A stretch of 64,000 bases of DNA from Oceanobacillus profundus (GTDB lineage: Bacteria; Bacillota; Bacilli; Bacillales; Amphibacillaceae), in the NCBI RefSeq assembly GCF_003515705.1, contig NZ_QWEH01000006.1:124001-188000 (forward strand). The letters run 5' to 3'. This document shows positions 61,579-64,000 of this stretch, one piece after another (the stretch's first letter is position 1; each line of letters starts with the position of its first letter). Under the pieces are notes generated by a model. It was not told where the DNA came from and ran no database searches. It worked only from the letters and a program-made list of their open reading frames with translations. Both the position numbers and the translations under genes were made by a program.

Positions 61579-62703
61579 TTACACTCCCGGAAACCATCCA
61601 GGCGTATTCATAATGACATTCCACAATGGGCCTGGTACAACTAATTCTTCCTGTTTATCCTTATTAATTTCTGTTACAATTTCGTCTTCTCGTCCTTCGG
61701 CTACTTTTTGTACCCAGTCCGGATCAATAATAAGCTCTCGACCAAGCGCGAGCAGTGGAACCCCTGTCTCAAAAGCTTTGCGGGCATCTTCTGCACTGTA
61801 AATAGAACCTACACCAATTAAAGGAACGCGATTATCGATCGTTTCAAGCAGGTAATCAATACGTGTTTTGTTTACATCTTCCACGCCTCTTCTTGCTTTG
61901 GAAAGAAAATGCTGTAAGGACACATGGAGATAATCCAAGTCTTTTTCTGCTAATGTATCCACTAGTTTAATGGTGTCTGCCATAGTGATTCCTGTTGTTT
62001 CGGCTTCTTCTGGTGAGAAGCGGTATCCTACGATAAAGGAATCGTCGGCATGCTCCTTCACTACTTCTGTTATTTTTTCAACGATAGCTAACGGGAAGGT
62101 CATCCGTTTTTCGACGCTTCCACCAAATCGATCATCACGTTGATTGGAATGTGGGGAGAAGAATTGCTGGATTAAGTATCCGTTCGCCCCGTGGATTTCC
62201 ACTCCATCATAGCCTGCTTCAATCGCCCGGCGTGCCGTCTCGCCAAAAGCATCGACAATCTCCTCAACCTCTGTTTCCGTTAATGCTCTAGGTGTTTTAG
62301 CTCCTGCCACCTCCGCCGGAACAGCACTGGCACTTACGATGTCACCATGAGGAACCAGTTCTGGCGGACACATTCTTCCACCATGGAAAATCTGCAAAAT
62401 AGCTTTAGCGCCTTGACTTTGGATGGTCTTAGCTAATTGGCTCAGACTTGGAATCATTTCATCGCGGTCACCAGCGAATTCATTATGGAAACCTTTTCCG
62501 TTCGGGGTTACATATGTACAAGCAGTAATAACCATGCTTACATCTTTGGAACGTCGTGCGTAATAGGCCAGCTCTTCCTCTGAAACTGTTCCATCTGGAT
62601 TGGATGAATAGTTAGTCATTGGTGCCATTATGATTCGATTCTTCAATTGAACTCCATTGTTAAATGTATATGGTGAAAAAAATTTTTGATTGCTTGGATT
62701 CAT
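61579..62703 (-). CDS. Old Yellow Enzyme-family NADH:flavin oxidoreductase
   Basis: The product has 374 residues, a TIM barrel with FMN: NRIIMAPMTNYSS, ILQIFHGGRM, EIHGANGYLIQQFFSPHSNQ and LIGVGSIYSAEDARKAF. It is of the YqiG/NamA type, which reduces alkenes conjugated to carbonyl or nitro groups. The start at 62703 has AAGGAGG upstream; the TTG at 62721 would place that site inside the gene. Confidence 0.9.
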   Translation of the reverse strand: MNPSNQKFFSPYTFNNGVQLKNRIIMAPMTNYSSNPDGTVSEEELAYYARRSKDVSMVITACTYVTPNGKGFHNEFAGDRDEMIPSLSQLAKTIQSQGAKAILQIFHGGRMCPPELVPHGDIVSASAVPAEVAGAKTPRALTETEVEEIVDAFGETARRAIEAGYDGVEIHGANGYLIQQFFSPHSNQRDDRFGGSVEKRMTFPLAIVEKITEVVKEHADDSFIVGYRFSPEEAETTGITMADTIKLVDTLAEKDLDYLHVSLQHFLSKARRGVEDVNKTRIDYLLETIDNRVPLIGVGSIYSAEDARKAFETGVPLLALGRELIIDPDWVQKVAEGREDEIVTEINKDKQEELVVPGPLWNVIMNTPGWFPGV

Positions 62704-62988
62704 CGTTTCTTCCTCCTTCAAGGGTTACTTTATGGTTATGATAGTAGTTCTATTTCGTTTTGTATATTAATGTGCTTGGAGTATTAACTTTACTCATGGA
62801 GCTGGCTTTTTTTTGCTGAAAAATGGCCAACGCTTATTCTGACAGATTCCACATAATTTTTTTGGACCTTTCTCTTTACTCTCATGCAACCAATTTTTAG
62901 TCATTTGGAACTATTTCCCTCACGAATTGAAACCTATTATAACCGATAATCGTATGAAAATTACCAAAATAACAAAGGAGCGATTCGA
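62704..62988. other. divergent intergenic region
   Basis: No gene. The region must hold promoters for the OYE and lipoprotein genes; none stands out. Confidence 0.4.
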
Positions 62989-64000
62989 TTGTATAAGCGA
63001 TTTTACCTACCTATACTTTTACTCGTATCAATTTTAATCGCAGCAGGTTGTAATAACTCGAATGGAAACGAAGAGAATAGTGGAGAAAGTAATGAAACTT
63101 CCGCTGAGGAAAATAACGCTGAGAAAACAGATAAAGAAGAAAATGGAGCATCTGGTCATCATACCGATCTACTTACAGTAGAAGGAACCCCCTTTGATGA
63201 GTCATTATTTGAAGTGGTGGACTTTGAATCGGATCCATCGCCAAATGATTATTATTACCAATATGCATCAAGTGGAGCATTAGCCATGGGCGGAGAAAAT
63301 CATAGTATATTTTTTGATTATCGGACTGGAGAAAGATTAAGCTTAGAAACCGATGTTGAACGCCTGAAAGGAAGAGCAGAGTCATCCATTGTAAATACGG
63401 ATAGTTATACATGGCCATTTTTATTCGGTAATTACTATTATCTTCAGGGTAATGATGTTGGCACAAATAAAATCATTCAAGTTGATCTTTCGACTGGAGA
63501 AATTGAAGATTTAGCAGACGCAGATGGTCCATCAGATATGGTGAAAAAAGATGACATTCTTTATATTATCAGCGCTGATAAGTTGTCTGCGCTTGATACA
63601 AATACAAAAGAAACAATTTGGGAAACAACAGGAGAAGTTGAGCTTAGTACAGGATATGCTGAACTTCATGCAACAGATCATGCGCTTATTTATGAAGATC
63701 AATACGGACTAACAGCGTTCGATATAAAAGATGGAACAAAATTATTTGAAGAAGAAGGAGTATTCCGGGACGTTGCTGTCGATGGAAGTACCTTCTATGC
63801 TTTGGCAGATGAAGCTGATGCATTTTCAGACTCGCTTTACAAGGTAGTGGAATTCGATGACCAAGAAGGAAAAAAGGAAACAATAATTGAAGCCCCAGAA
63901 GTGGAAGAACCATACGAAATTGGAGAGATAAAATTAGATTTAGTTGATGATCTTCTTTATATCACAGTTGAAAATGGAATATTAACGTATGATATCAATA
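62989..64000 (+). CDS. lipoprotein with PQQ-like beta-propeller repeats (5' part)
   Basis: An open frame from TTG 62989 (AAAGGAG 8 bases before it) continues past the window's end, with at least 337 codons. It opens YKRFYLPILLLVSILIAAGC, a lipoprotein signal with Cys21, followed by an Asn/Glu/Ser linker. The rest shows repeated strands with LDTNTKETIWETTGE and FDIKDGTKLFEEEG, which are typical of PQQ-like propeller blades. It is probably a surface-exposed binding or assembly protein; the ligand is unknown. Confidence 0.8.
   Translation, partial: MYKRFYLPILLLVSILIAAGCNNSNGNEENSGESNETSAEENNAEKTDKEENGASGHHTDLLTVEGTPFDESLFEVVDFESDPSPNDYYYQYASSGALAMGGENHSIFFDYRTGERLSLETDVERLKGRAESSIVNTDSYTWPFLFGNYYYLQGNDVGTNKIIQVDLSTGEIEDLADADGPSDMVKKDDILYIISADKLSALDTNTKETIWETTGEVELSTGYAELHATDHALIYEDQYGLTAFDIKDGTKLFEEEGVFRDVAVDGSTFYALADEADAFSDSLYKVVEFDDQEGKKETIIEAPEVEEPYEIGEIKLDLVDDLLYITVENGILTYDIN

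Overview
The window is low-GC Firmicute DNA from a spore-forming member of the Bacillaceae. An Oceanobacillus/Virgibacillus-type genome is my best guess, but the genus is an inference. The chromosomal address is clear. The left end is the 3' end of walJ (yycJ), followed by htrC (yyxA), and rlmH lies at 28.4 kb. In Bacillus subtilis these genes are close neighbours next to the replication origin. Here about 26 kb of accessory genes separate htrC from rlmH, and a dense DnaA-box cluster (1801-2103) lies just after htrC. A Spo0E-type phosphatase gene and cre-like sites also fit a Bacillus relative. No tRNA, rRNA, CRISPR array, prophage or intact insertion sequence was seen.

Layout. 0-2.1 kb: walJ end, htrC, DnaA boxes. 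2.1-7.6 kb: DoxX protein, ABC exporter, DUF5412 protein, a decayed lipoprotein gene, a large nested palindrome, a TetR/SMR efflux pair and a DUF2798 protein. 8.2-11.6 kb: sugar ABC importer (binding lipoprotein and two permeases, no ATPase). 12.1-22.0 kb: the most striking region. It encodes secreted NagZ-type, AmiE-type and NamZ-type cell-wall hydrolases and a gamma-glutamyltransferase, all ending in the same ~80-residue C-terminal domain (FIMAH-like). A SipW/TasA-type module (acidic exported protein, SipW signal peptidase, TasA/CalY-like protein) sits between the first two enzymes.

22-34 kb: housekeeping and stress genes (VOC, methyltransferase, kinase-like and phosphatase genes, TraB, Spo0E, rlmH), an orphan HsdR-N-type nuclease and CstA. 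35-45 kb: an SDR gene, then a probable four-carbon sugar-acid catabolic locus: GntP permease, PrpR-N/AAA/Fis regulator lacking sigma-54 contact features, DUF1537 kinase, PdxA2-like dehydrogenase and LarA-type nickel-pincer isomerase. 45-57 kb: exporter, a frameshifted SDR with an intact SDR and MarR gene, polysaccharide deacetylase, a run of GNAT/VOC/DinB/AlkD genes, and MarR and ArsR regulators with visible operators. 57-64 kb: M20 peptidase, HpaB-type monooxygenase, a scar joining fragments of a LysR gene and phnE, a second histidine phosphatase, an Old Yellow Enzyme and the start of a beta-propeller-like lipoprotein.

How it works together. The 8-22 kb block reads as an extracellular peptidoglycan salvage system. 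AmiE-, NagZ- and NamZ-type enzymes would release peptide, GlcNAc and MurNAc, GGT would attack gamma-glutamyl bonds, and the ABC importer would take up the sugars. The shared C-terminal domain and the embedded TasA-like module suggest that the enzymes are displayed on a common surface or matrix. That last step is inference and is the best candidate here for an undescribed system.
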